Of a stretch of DNA of 64,000 nt, positions 53,454 to 61,572 are shown piece after piece; the stretch's first letter is position 1; each line of letters starts with the position of its first letter. A program made the translations under genes and the position numbers. The notes beneath the pieces were generated by a model. The model was not told the origin of the DNA, ran no database searches, and was given only the letters and a program-made list of their open reading frames with translations. The DNA comes from Planctomycetota bacterium (GTDB taxonomy: Bacteria; Planctomycetota; UBA1135; UBA2386), in the NCBI GenBank assembly GCA_016713175.1, contig JADJPQ010000026.1, forward strand, positions 1-64,000. The letters run 5' to 3'.

Positions 53454-55802
53454 CTACGGTCCTTGCACGGTCAACGCCAACGCGTCGCTGACCAGGAAGC
53501 ACTGGCCCGGCGCATCGAACGTGAGGGCCTGGATGCCAAGTCCCATGCCGAGCGTCCACGCCGGCAGGCCGAACTGCAGGTTGCCCGGATTGCCGCCGAT
53601 CTGCGCGACGATCGGCTGCAGGCCGTAGAACCACCCCTGGCTGCCGCAGATCACCGGCGGATCGACGACGTGCGTCCGGTACGGCGACACGCCGAGATGG
53701 ATCGCCACCCACGCGAAACCCGACGCGCTCGGGAACGTGAACGCGATGTCGCGGCCGGCGACCGGCACCTTGGTGCAACGGATCTGGAACGCGCCGGCCG
53801 ACTGCCCCGGCGCGTAACGATCCACGACCGAATGCAGTTGCCAGGTCTCGTCGTCGTGGGACGTCAATGGCCCCGGGCCGCCGCCGAACTGCACGAACGT
53901 CTGGCGGCGCGTGTCGTAGCCAAACGCCGCACCTTCGCGCCCGCGCGGCGTCACGCCGGCGACCGGCTCGGCGAACAGTGCGTTCGGACCAGTCCGCGGC
54001 CGCCAACTGACACCATCGTACTCCCAGACATCGTGCAGATGGCTGGCGCAGAAGTTCCCGCACTGCGGATTGCCGTAGCCACCGGTCAACACGACGACCT
54101 GCCGCGCCGGGTCGTAATCCATCACGTGGTTCCAACGCCGTGGCGGACTCGTCGGCGGCGCCTGCTGCGTCCAGCCGAGCGGACCGCCGGTGTAGGTCCA
54201 GGTGTCGCCGAGGAACTGGCCGTTCGGATCCGAACCGCCGAACAGGACCGTCCGCTGATTGCGCACGTCATAGGCCATCTTGTGGGAATTGCGCGCCGGG
54301 GGCGCCACCGCCGACGAGGTCTGCACCCACGTGCCGGCAATCGTTCCCGCGGGGTTCCATTCCCAGGTGTCGCCGAGGTTGCCGAAGCCATTCCAGCCGC
54401 CAAACATCACCGCCACGCCGCGGGCCCGGTCCCAGACCATGTCGTGGCCGCTGCGGTCCGCCGGCCACGGGCCGCTGGCGCCAGTCGAGGTCCAGCCGTT
54501 CCCGTGCCAGCGGTGCAGGTCGCCAAAGACGCTGAAATTGCCGCTGCCGCCATTGCCGCCGCCAAACAGCACCACCTCGCCCGTCGTTTCGCAGTAGAAC
54601 ATGGCCTGGTGCCGTCGGGCCGCCAGATGGGTGTGCGTCGGATACGACGTCCAGGTCACGCCATCGAAGGTCCACGTGTCAGCCATGGGCGCGCCGTTCC
54701 ACCCGCCGGCCAGCACGAACAGTCCGCGCCCCTGATCGTATGCCATCTCGGTGTAGATCCGCGCCGGCGGCCGCGTCGCGACCGGCGCCCGAGTCGTCCA
54801 CGAGCCGGTGGTCGGCAGTTCGTGCAATGACCCGAGAACGGTGCTGCTGGCCAGCGAACGACCGCCGAAGAACACGGTCCGCTGGCGCGCGTCGTCGAAC
54901 ACCGCGGCACCGAGGTGCCTCGGCTCCGGGGTCACGATCTGCGTAGTGGGGTCCAGATTGCTCTGGACCGTCCATTGCACCGTGGCGCTGTTGACGACAT
55001 TGCCGAGCCAGGTGAACTCCTGGCCGAACGCCCCGCTGTTGCCGCCGATCAGCACGAGCCGATTGCGGCCGCCATCCCAGGTCAGCGACGCCGCATGGGT
55101 GCTGCCGGGCACCGTTCCGCTGTTGGTCGCCTGGCTCCACGCGCTGCCGTTCCAGGCCCAGGTCTCCTGCGTCGCGGTCGTCGGCGGCGTGCCGGTCAGG
55201 CCACCGACCAGCAGCACGCGCTGCACCGGCGGCACCCAGACCATGCCGCAGTTCTCGCGCGGGCCCGGACCGGCCTGGGTTCGCCAGAGCCAGCGGGTGC
55301 CGTTGAAGCTGTACGTGTCGCTGCTCGGCGCGCAGAAGTCCTTGCACCCGTAACGGCCGCCGAACACCAGCACTTCCTGCTCGATGCCCGACCAGCACAT
55401 GCTGACGTTGCCGAGCGTCGGCATCGCGACCTGGACCTGGCGCCAATCACGACCGGTCCATTCCCAGGTGTCGTCGAGCGCGTTGGCATTGCCCTGCTGG
55501 TGCGTGAAGCCGCCGAACATCACGGCCACGCCGCGGCGCGGATCCCACGCCATGCCGTGACCCACGCGGCCGGGCGGCACGGTGGTCGGACTGGTGCGGA
55601 TCCACCCACGACGGTCGAGTTCCCAGGTGTCGTCGAGGCCGAACGTCGCGCCGGTGGCGCCGCCGAACAGCACCGTGCGACCGCGGCCGGCGTCGTAGGC
55701 CATGGCGTGGGCCTGGCGCGCCGATGGGGCGTCGTTTGGGGAGGACCAGGTGAGGCTCTGGGCGACCGCTGAGGCGGTCAACAGCAGCGGGAAGAACCGC
55801 AC
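53454..55802 (-). CDS. Secreted kelch-type beta-propeller protein with shared C-terminal domain
   Basis: About 782 residues. Some twelve repeats of the type GHGMAWDPRRGVAVMFGG, then DDTWEW-G--W, are kelch/galactose-oxidase-like blades, implying two six- or seven-bladed propellers. The last 130 residues (YAPGQSAGAFQIRCTKVPVA through APGQCFLVSDALALTVQGP) match the shared secreted domain. GTG 55802 gives a short signal peptide (RFFPLLLTASAVAQ); an in-frame ATG at 55889 is the alternative and neither has a strong ribosome site. No galactose-oxidase copper ligands are evident. Confidence 0.78.
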   Translation of the reverse strand: MRFFPLLLTASAVAQSLTWSSPNDAPSARQAHAMAYDAGRGRTVLFGGATGATFGLDDTWELDRRGWIRTSPTTVPPGRVGHGMAWDPRRGVAVMFGGFTHQQGNANALDDTWEWTGRDWRQVQVAMPTLGNVSMCWSGIEQEVLVFGGRYGCKDFCAPSSDTYSFNGTRWLWRTQAGPGPRENCGMVWVPPVQRVLLVGGLTGTPPTTATQETWAWNGSAWSQATNSGTVPGSTHAASLTWDGGRNRLVLIGGNSGAFGQEFTWLGNVVNSATVQWTVQSNLDPTTQIVTPEPRHLGAAVFDDARQRTVFFGGRSLASSTVLGSLHELPTTGSWTTRAPVATRPPARIYTEMAYDQGRGLFVLAGGWNGAPMADTWTFDGVTWTSYPTHTHLAARRHQAMFYCETTGEVVLFGGGNGGSGNFSVFGDLHRWHGNGWTSTGASGPWPADRSGHDMVWDRARGVAVMFGGWNGFGNLGDTWEWNPAGTIAGTWVQTSSAVAPPARNSHKMAYDVRNQRTVLFGGSDPNGQFLGDTWTYTGGPLGWTQQAPPTSPPRRWNHVMDYDPARQVVVLTGGYGNPQCGNFCASHLHDVWEYDGVSWRPRTGPNALFAEPVAGVTPRGREGAAFGYDTRRQTFVQFGGGPGPLTSHDDETWQLHSVVDRYAPGQSAGAFQIRCTKVPVAGRDIAFTFPSASGFAWVAIHLGVSPYRTHVVDPPVICGSQGWFYGLQPIVAQIGGNPGNLQFGLPAWTLGMGLGIQALTFDAPGQCFLVSDALALTVQGP

Positions 55803-56057
55803 ATGCGGTGCAGGGGATTGGCGCACGAACGTGGCAGCGGCATGGCCGCGGCAACCACACGCCGGATTCCACTTTCGACGGCGACGCATGGCGAACAGCA
55901 CCACACGGACAATCTCCTGGAACCCGCGGGCGGCGTGCGCCCGATGGCTGCTGGTGTCGTGCGGTTCGGCGTCCCGATCGCCGTGACACCGAAGCCCTGA
56001 TCCGCGATCCGGCAAACGTCTCGAATGGCCCGGCCGCTGCCTTCTTGGAGTGCTTCC

Positions 56058-57743
56058 ATGCCCAACGAACTGCTGCAGCGCGGCCTTCTCACGCTCCCCC
56101 TCGTCCTCGGCGCGTTGCTGGCGCAGACCACCACTCGCGACGGGGTGTCCTCGACCGGGAGCCAACCGATCGGCACCGCGGCCACCGCGCCGGTGTTGTC
56201 GCAGGACGCCCGGTTCGTCGCCTTCCACAGTGCCGCGGCCAACCTCGTGCCGAACGACACCAATGGCGTCAACGATGTGTTCGTGAGGGACCGGCTCGCC
56301 GGCGTGACGACCCGCGTCAGTCAAGGCGCCGGCGGCGTCCAGTCCAATGGCGGCAGCCAGGTGGCGAGGATCACGCCGGATGGTCGCTTCGTCGCGTTCC
56401 AGAGTTCGGGGAGCAACCTCGTCGCCAACGACACGAACGGCGTCCCGGACATCTTCGTGCACGACCGGCTGACCGGTGTGACCTCGATCGCCAGCCTCGG
56501 CAGCAGCGGCCAGCAGGCCACGGCCACCTCCTCGCACTGCTCGATCTCCGACGACGGCCGGTTCGTCGCGTTCCAGAACCAGGACTACTACTTCGTCGCC
56601 GGCAACAACTGCGTCGCGACCAACGTCTACGTGCGCGATCGCCTGCTCGCACAGACGTGGCTCGTCAACGTCGGTCCGCAACAGGGTCAGCAGTTCAACC
56701 CGCGGGCCAACGCGCAGATCTCGGGCAATGGCCAGTACGTCGTGTTCGACAGCCCCGCGCCCGACATCGTGCCGAATGACACGAACGCGTTCGCCGACGT
56801 GTTCGTGTACCGGTTGGCAACCGGGGCGGTGAGCCGCGTCAGCGTCTCCAGCGCCGGAACCCAGGCCAACCAGCAGTCGTCCGCGGGGCGCCTCAGTGCC
56901 GACGCGCGCTACGTCACGTTCCGTGGCTACGCGTCGAACCTGGTCGCGGGCGACACCAACGGCGCCGCCGACGTGTTCGTGCACGATCGCGTGCTCGCTT
57001 CGACCACGCGGGTCAGCGTCAGTTCCGCCGGCGTCCAGGCCAACTCGGAGAACGGCAATCCGGTGATCTCCGGCGACGGCCGTTTCGTGGCGTTCTGGAG
57101 CGTGGGAACGAACCTCGTGCCTGGCGACACCAACAACACCTTCGACTGCTTCCTGCACGACCGCATGCTCGGCGCGACGCAGCGGATCAACGTGTCGCCC
57201 ACCGGCGCCCAGGCCAGTGGGCAGGCGATCGACGCCGAGTTGTCGGCCGACGGCAACCACGTCGCGTTCTCGAGCGCCGCGACCGACCTGATCGTGCCCG
57301 ACGGCAACGGCGCGGTCGGCGATGTGTTCCTGCGTCACCCCGGCAGCTACGCGGCGGCGCTGAACTACGGCACGGGCTGTCCCGGCACCGGCAACGTCGT
57401 GCCCGCGATCGTGCCGATCGGCACGCCGCTGCTCGGCAACGCCGCATTCGCGGTCGGTCTGCTGCAGGGGCTGCCGTCGTCGTTTGCCCTGCTCGTTGCG
57501 AGCCTTTCGCCTGGCAGCACGCCGTTCAGCGGTTGCACCGTGTGGCTCGGTGGCAACATCGTGACCGTCGGCTTCGTCCCGATCGATGCCACGGGCGCAG
57601 CGCAAGTGCCGTTCGCGATCTCGGCCAGTCCCGTCGCCCTCGGCATCACGGTCTACGCGCAGTTCCTCGTTGCCGATCCGCAGGGTCCGCAGAACGGTGG
57701 TGTCACGTTCAGCAACGCGTTGTCGATCCTGATCGGCAACTAG
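56058..57743 (+). CDS. Secreted TolB/PD40-type beta-propeller protein with shared C-terminal domain
   Basis: 561 residues with signal peptide (LLTLPLVLGALLAQ) preceded by TTGGAG. Six or seven repeats such as ISGDGRFVAFWSVGTNLVPG and NDTNGVNDVFVRDRL are PD40/TolB-like blades. The C-terminal 115 residues are the clearest copy of the shared domain: LNYGTGCPGTGNVVPAIVP, GTPLLGNAAFAVGL, and the ending GGVTFSNALSILIGN. It probably lies outside the cell. The stop overlaps the end of the convergent two-TM protein gene. Confidence 0.82.
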   Translation: MPNELLQRGLLTLPLVLGALLAQTTTRDGVSSTGSQPIGTAATAPVLSQDARFVAFHSAAANLVPNDTNGVNDVFVRDRLAGVTTRVSQGAGGVQSNGGSQVARITPDGRFVAFQSSGSNLVANDTNGVPDIFVHDRLTGVTSIASLGSSGQQATATSSHCSISDDGRFVAFQNQDYYFVAGNNCVATNVYVRDRLLAQTWLVNVGPQQGQQFNPRANAQISGNGQYVVFDSPAPDIVPNDTNAFADVFVYRLATGAVSRVSVSSAGTQANQQSSAGRLSADARYVTFRGYASNLVAGDTNGAADVFVHDRVLASTTRVSVSSAGVQANSENGNPVISGDGRFVAFWSVGTNLVPGDTNNTFDCFLHDRMLGATQRINVSPTGAQASGQAIDAELSADGNHVAFSSAATDLIVPDGNGAVGDVFLRHPGSYAAALNYGTGCPGTGNVVPAIVPIGTPLLGNAAFAVGLLQGLPSSFALLVASLSPGSTPFSGCTVWLGGNIVTVGFVPIDATGAAQVPFAISASPVALGITVYAQFLVADPQGPQNGGVTFSNALSILIGN

Positions 57744-57997
57744 TCGTCGCTCGACGACTCGGAGAAGTCGTCAGTGGCACAGGCATCGCGACATCCGATC
57801 ACGATCATCGCCAACGTCCACGTCGCCGCAACCACGAGGCCGGCCGTCCCGAGGCGGCCGCCGCTTTGGCAGTACACCGCGAGTCCGACAAGAGCCGGGG
57901 TGGTCCAGATCAAGGCTTGTCGCCAGCGCTGCACGAGCACCGCAGCGCCCGTTGGCAGGCGAAGCGGACAGTTCGCCATGCAGCAGTCTGCACTCAC
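57740..57997 (-). CDS. Small two-TM membrane protein, last gene of the module operon
   Basis: 85 residues with an N-terminal Cys-rich start (MSADCCMANCPLRLPTG), two hydrophobic segments (ALIWTTPALVGLAVYC and LGTAGLVVAATWTLAMIVIG) and an acidic end. No family recognised. Its ATG is one base past the stop of the upstream small beta-protein gene (57999-58262), so it is part of the same operon. Confidence 0.55.
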   Translation of the reverse strand: MSADCCMANCPLRLPTGAAVLVQRWRQALIWTTPALVGLAVYCQSGGRLGTAGLVVAATWTLAMIVIGCRDACATDDFSESSSDD

Positions 57998-57998
57998 G

Positions 57999-58262
57999 TC
58001 ACCGGAGCGTGGAGATCACTTCGACGAGGATCACCTCGAAGTTCGGCCAGTGGCCGGTGCTGACAGACAAGATCGCCCCCCCCGACCAGACCACGGGTAT
58101 GCGTGCCCGCCCGTCAGGACCTACAGGGTATGACGTGACCACGCCGTCGCTTGCCTCGCTGACTTCCACGGACGTAGTTCCGTTGGTCACTTCGACTACT
58201 AGCACGCCGCCGGAATCGACCGCTGAAGGGCCGCGCACTCCACCCCCCGGATTCTGGCTCAC
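57999..58262 (-). CDS. Module gene B2: small beta-rich protein, paralogue of 59827-60090
   Basis: 87 residues, unknown family. It begins NPGGGVRGPSAVDSGGVLVV and ends VILVEVISTLR. The latter eleven residues are identical at the end of the second copy, which also shares TYPVGPDGRAR-like and WxGGxILxVS segments. No signal peptide, no cysteine. It looks like a single small beta-sandwich, perhaps carbohydrate- or protein-binding. It overlaps its partner A2 by four bases (ATGA), so A and B should be made together. Confidence 0.65.
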   Translation of the reverse strand: MSQNPGGGVRGPSAVDSGGVLVVEVTNGTTSVEVSEASDGVVTSYPVGPDGRARIPVVWSGGAILSVSTGHWPNFEVILVEVISTLR

Positions 58263-58699
58263 TTTGCCACCGCCTGGAGTTGTGGGACCATGGATTGAAG
58301 TTCGGCGTCGCGCGAAGCACGACCCACTCCAAGGTCCCGAAGCAGGAAGCGCGCCCGCAACCCACGATCGGGCAATTGCGTGGCCAAGACGTGGCGGACG
58401 AGCCGCCGAAGCCCGACGACCAGAACTTCATCCTCCGCAAACGCGCGACCACGCCGAGTGACAAACTCGACATAGCGCGTCGACAGTTCCTCGATCGGCG
58501 CCTCGACCGCGAGACGGCGCAGTTCGTCGAGTTCGGGATTGCCGGTCTTCTCGGGCTTCTGCGGCACCGGCGTACCCGGCTCCTGCAACACCCGCAGCCC
58601 GTAGCCACCAGCGCCACCGAGCACGAACGCGCCAGCCGCCATCAGGAACACGCGGCGATCCGCCCGCGGCTGCACCAGCCAGACTGGATCGATCTTCAT
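58259..58699 (-). CDS. Module gene A2: Tat/membrane-anchored protein, paralogue of 60087-60539
   Basis: 146 residues. The N-terminus RADRRVFLMAAGAFVLGGAG has a twin-arginine motif and one hydrophobic segment, so it is exported or anchored. The conserved centre is TGNPELDELRRLAVEAPIEE, shared nearly identically with copy A1, followed by helical segments (LVVGLRRLVRHVLATQLPDR). No catalytic motif is recognised. It lies seven bases downstream of the secreted protein at 58707-59780 and overlaps B2. Confidence 0.65.
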   Translation of the reverse strand: MKIDPVWLVQPRADRRVFLMAAGAFVLGGAGGYGLRVLQEPGTPVPQKPEKTGNPELDELRRLAVEAPIEELSTRYVEFVTRRGRAFAEDEVLVVGLRRLVRHVLATQLPDRGLRARFLLRDLGVGRASRDAELQSMVPQLQAVAK

Positions 58700-58706
58700 G
58701 ACCGCC

Positions 58707-59780
58707 TCACTGGTGCTCGAGCCGGAAGACGTGCGCCATGTGCACGCGCACATTGCCTGTCGGCTGCGACGGATGACCTTCGACCAATGCCATGTCGAGC
58801 GTCGGCGCGACGCCGCAGATGCTCCATTCGATGGCGTTGCTGGTCGCCGGCCCCGAGAACTCGAACCACTGCGTCGTCAACGTCAGGTTCAGGCTGGTCG
58901 GCGTGTTCGGGATCGGGAAGAACAGGTCGGCGATGCCATCCCGCGACGCCAGCCGCGGATCACCGGCGGGCACGAACGGCGCAATCACGGTCGCGACGAC
59001 CGACGGCGGCAGCAGGTTCAGGTTGCAGCCGGGTGCGTTGAGCCCGAACGTCGCCAGCGGCAGGCCGGGCGTCAGACCCTGACCGAAGACGGCGATGCCG
59101 AAGCTGTTGACCGGGCCCTGCGCCCAGAAATGCGCGGCAGCGCCGACCAGCAGCGTGCGGGTGTCGACAAAGCTCCAGCGGCCGGTCGCACCGCCGTAGC
59201 CCCCACAACCGTCCGCCAGTTCGCTCGCGGTGCCGCTGAGATCCTCGAAGACCGCGTCGGCGGGCCACCAATCGGCGGTCTGGCCCGCGATCGCGGTGCC
59301 GTGCAGGTCGATCACCAGCGTGCCGCCGGAATAGACGAACGGTTGCTGCAATTGGACCCGCACCGTGTCGTTCGCGGTCCAGGCCGGAGTCGTCGTCGTC
59401 GCCGGCGAGGTCGGGATGGTGATGGTGCCCGTGAAGGCCTGGATCGCGTTGCTGCCGAGGTTGTCGGCGAACGTCCGGGACGCCGTCAGCGGCGTGCGGG
59501 TCGTCGTCGCGAGCGTGACGGCCAGGCCGGCGGCGCCGCCGGTGAAGACCTCGTCGGCCACGGAACGACGCAACTGCAGCGCGGTGATCGTGCGGCCCTG
59601 CAGGTTCTGCAGGTGGCTCTGGCCGATCAGCGTCTGGTGGCGGACGTCGCGGCTGGCGCCGGGAATCCACAGCATGGAGACGGCGTCTTGCGACGTGTAA
59701 GCGGCGGGGATCACTTGGAACTGCTGGGCCAGCAGCGTCGGCGTCAGCAGTAGAGAGAACGGAACGAGGTTGCGGAGCAT
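58707..59780 (-). CDS. Secreted protein with shared C-terminal domain, between the two module copies
   Basis: 357 residues; signal peptide MLRNLVPFSLLLTPTLLAQ. The N-terminal 190 residues are a beta domain (VIPAAYTSQDAVSMLWIPG, TLVIDLHGTAIAGQTADWWP) also seen in other secreted proteins of such lineages. The C-terminal part (VNSFGIAVFGQGLTPGLPLA, GLNAPGCNLNLLPPSVV, ending RVHMAHVFRLEH) fits the shared domain. Its position inside the A-B / A-B operon suggests it is the cargo or structural partner of the module. Confidence 0.7.
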   Translation of the reverse strand: MLRNLVPFSLLLTPTLLAQQFQVIPAAYTSQDAVSMLWIPGASRDVRHQTLIGQSHLQNLQGRTITALQLRRSVADEVFTGGAAGLAVTLATTTRTPLTASRTFADNLGSNAIQAFTGTITIPTSPATTTTPAWTANDTVRVQLQQPFVYSGGTLVIDLHGTAIAGQTADWWPADAVFEDLSGTASELADGCGGYGGATGRWSFVDTRTLLVGAAAHFWAQGPVNSFGIAVFGQGLTPGLPLATFGLNAPGCNLNLLPPSVVATVIAPFVPAGDPRLASRDGIADLFFPIPNTPTSLNLTLTTQWFEFSGPATSNAIEWSICGVAPTLDMALVEGHPSQPTGNVRVHMAHVFRLEHQ

Positions 59781-59826
59781 GGTTGTGCTGGACAAGAGGG
59801 AATGCGATTGGGTGGCGAACATGGGT

Positions 59827-60090
59827 TCACCTGAGAGTGGAAATGACTTCGACGAGGATGAACTGCTGAGTCGGCCACCGGCCGACGCTGACGAACAGAA
59901 TCGTGCCGCCGGGCCAATCTGCTGGGACGCGAGCCTTGCCATCCGGACCAACCGGGAAAGTCACGATTGGGCCACCGGAGGCCGAACTGACCTCGATCTG
60001 CGAATCCCCGGTCATCACGTTGACTGGTATGAATCCGCCTTCCGGAACGGAAGACGGGGCTCGAATGCCACCACCTTGGATCGGCCTCAT
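59827..60090 (-). CDS. Module gene B1: small beta-rich protein, paralogue of 57999-58262
   Basis: 87 residues, exactly the same length as B2. IQVxx-type strands: IEVSSASGGPIVTFPVGPDG, then WPGGTILFVSVGRWP and the identical ending VILVEVISTLR (ILVEVISTLR strictly). No signal peptide. The ATG at 60090 overlaps the A1 stop. Unknown function; see the findings for the module as a whole. Confidence 0.65.
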   Translation of the reverse strand: MRPIQGGGIRAPSSVPEGGFIPVNVMTGDSQIEVSSASGGPIVTFPVGPDGKARVPADWPGGTILFVSVGRWPTQQFILVEVISTLR

Positions 60091-60539
60091 CGGGCTGCCG
60101 CCTGCAGCGCAGGAATACGCCGCTGCAGCGCCCCATCCGTCTTCGCGGCGCCGAGCCCGAAGGACTGGAGCAGCGTCCTCGCGCACAGCCCTCGCTGCGG
60201 AAACGCAGCATCTGCGATCACTCGATCCGCGAGCCGCCCCAAGCCACCGATCAGAATCGGATCGTCGGGGTAGCCTCGGTTGCGAAGCCCGACAAACCAG
60301 GCCCGGCGCCCAGCCAGTTCTTCAACCGTCGCCGAGACGGCGAGTCGTCGGAGTTCGTCCAGTTCCGGATTGCCGGTCGGGCCGGACGCAGCGCCAGTCG
60401 GCACCGCTACCGAGTTCACCCCGATCGCGAACCCACCCGCCCCTCCCACCACGACCCCGCCAGCAAAGGCTCCCCCCGCCAGCAAGAACGCTCGCCGCGT
60501 CGGCCGCGGCGCAACCAGATACACCGGTTCGAGCTTCAT
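60087..60539 (-). CDS. Module gene A1: Tat/membrane-anchored protein, paralogue of 58259-58699
   Basis: 150 residues. PTRRAFLLAGGAFAGGVVVG gives a twin-arginine signal or anchor; TGNPELDELRRLAVSATVEE is the conserved core, and LIGGLGRLADRVIADAAFPQ a helical tail that parallels A2. First gene of the operon, behind a sigma-70-like promoter at 60644-60672. Family unknown. Confidence 0.65.
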   Translation of the reverse strand: MKLEPVYLVAPRPTRRAFLLAGGAFAGGVVVGGAGGFAIGVNSVAVPTGAASGPTGNPELDELRRLAVSATVEELAGRRAWFVGLRNRGYPDDPILIGGLGRLADRVIADAAFPQRGLCARTLLQSFGLGAAKTDGALQRRIPALQAAAR

Positions 60540-60643
60540 CGCGACCTCCGCGACGGCGACCGCCGATTCGAGGCCGCGCGGGCCCCGCCGAGACGACTGT
60601 TCATGGGCACAGCTCCGATGGAATCAGACCGAGGACACGGCCG

Positions 60644-60672
60644 ACCTTATCCGGCTACGACCTGATCGTCAA
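60644..60672 (-). promoter_or_regulatory. Promoter of the A1-B1 operon
   Basis: On the minus strand TTGACG (60667-60672) and TAAGGT (60644-60649) are exactly 17 bases apart, in a patch that is more AT-rich than the surroundings. The transcript would have a leader of about 100 bases before ATG 60539. Confidence 0.6.
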
Positions 60673-60826
60673 GTATCTATCCATATAGTCATGATGCCGA
60701 CACGTCATTTCCGCTTGCACGCATCCACCCGTGCCACTTGTTTACGGAACATCGCCGTAATCATGACTCCGGACGTAATTCCATTGCGGCGTGCAGCGCA
60801 CGCCAGGAAAGGCGCCGCACCGACTC

Positions 60827-61567
60827 TCAAATACTGCCCGGCAGATCCACGCCAACCCAGCCATTGGCTGGCAACTCGGCCCCAGAGACCGCCAGCCGCG
60901 CCGCATACCGCGCCAGCAACCGCGTCGTGTCGAGGGTCGGCAGCGCCGAGTTCGCGTCGTCGACAATGATCGGGATCTCCGTACAGCCGAGAATCACCGC
61001 CTCCGCCCCGCGGGCGCGCAGCCGCTCGATCGCCCGCAAGAACGGTGCGGTGACCGCCGGACCGAACCGGCCATTGCACAGCTCCGCGAAGATCAGCCCG
61101 TGCAGCACCTCCTGTTCGTCCGGCTCCGGCACGAGGCGCTCGACCGCGGCCGCCGCCAGCGCCCGGCGGTAGACCTCACCCGCCATCGTCCAACGGGTCC
61201 CGAGCAGCCCGACGCGGGAGAAACCGCGGCGGCGGATCTCGCTGCCGATCACTTCGGCGATGTGCAACCCGGGCAGTGGCAACCGGTCGATGCAGCGTTC
61301 CAGCGCCAGGTGCGCGGTGTTGTCCGGGCAGACGAAGAAGTCCGCACCGGCGCGCGCGAGGCGATGGGCACCTTCGAGCAGCTGCGGTTCGACCTGCGCC
61401 AGATCGTTGGCCCGCCAGCCCGGCATCGACAACCCCATCGGAATCGCCGACAGCACGATCGGCGGGTGCATGTGCTCGCCGAGCAGCTCGCTGCCGGCAT
61501 GGCAGATGGTGCGGAAACACAGCGACGCACCTTCCGAACTGTGCGCGAGGATGCCGATCGTCAACAT
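60827..61567 (-). CDS. Aspartate/glutamate racemase family protein
   Basis: 246 residues. It has the two catalytic cysteines of PLP-independent racemases: FFVCPDNTAH and AVILGCTEIP, with the phosphate-loop-like VGLLGTRWTM between. It may make D-Asp or D-Glu, or act on a related alpha-amino acid. ATG 61567 gives MLTIGILAH, the usual family start; a GTG at 61576, overlapping the stop of the upstream gene, is possible. Co-transcribed with the questin-oxidase-like gene. Confidence 0.88.
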   Translation of the reverse strand: MLTIGILAHSSEGASLCFRTICHAGSELLGEHMHPPIVLSAIPMGLSMPGWRANDLAQVEPQLLEGAHRLARAGADFFVCPDNTAHLALERCIDRLPLPGLHIAEVIGSEIRRRGFSRVGLLGTRWTMAGEVYRRALAAAAVERLVPEPDEQEVLHGLIFAELCNGRFGPAVTAPFLRAIERLRARGAEAVILGCTEIPIIVDDANSALPTLDTTRLLARYAARLAVSGAELPANGWVGVDLPGSI

Positions 61568-61572
61568 CGGGA

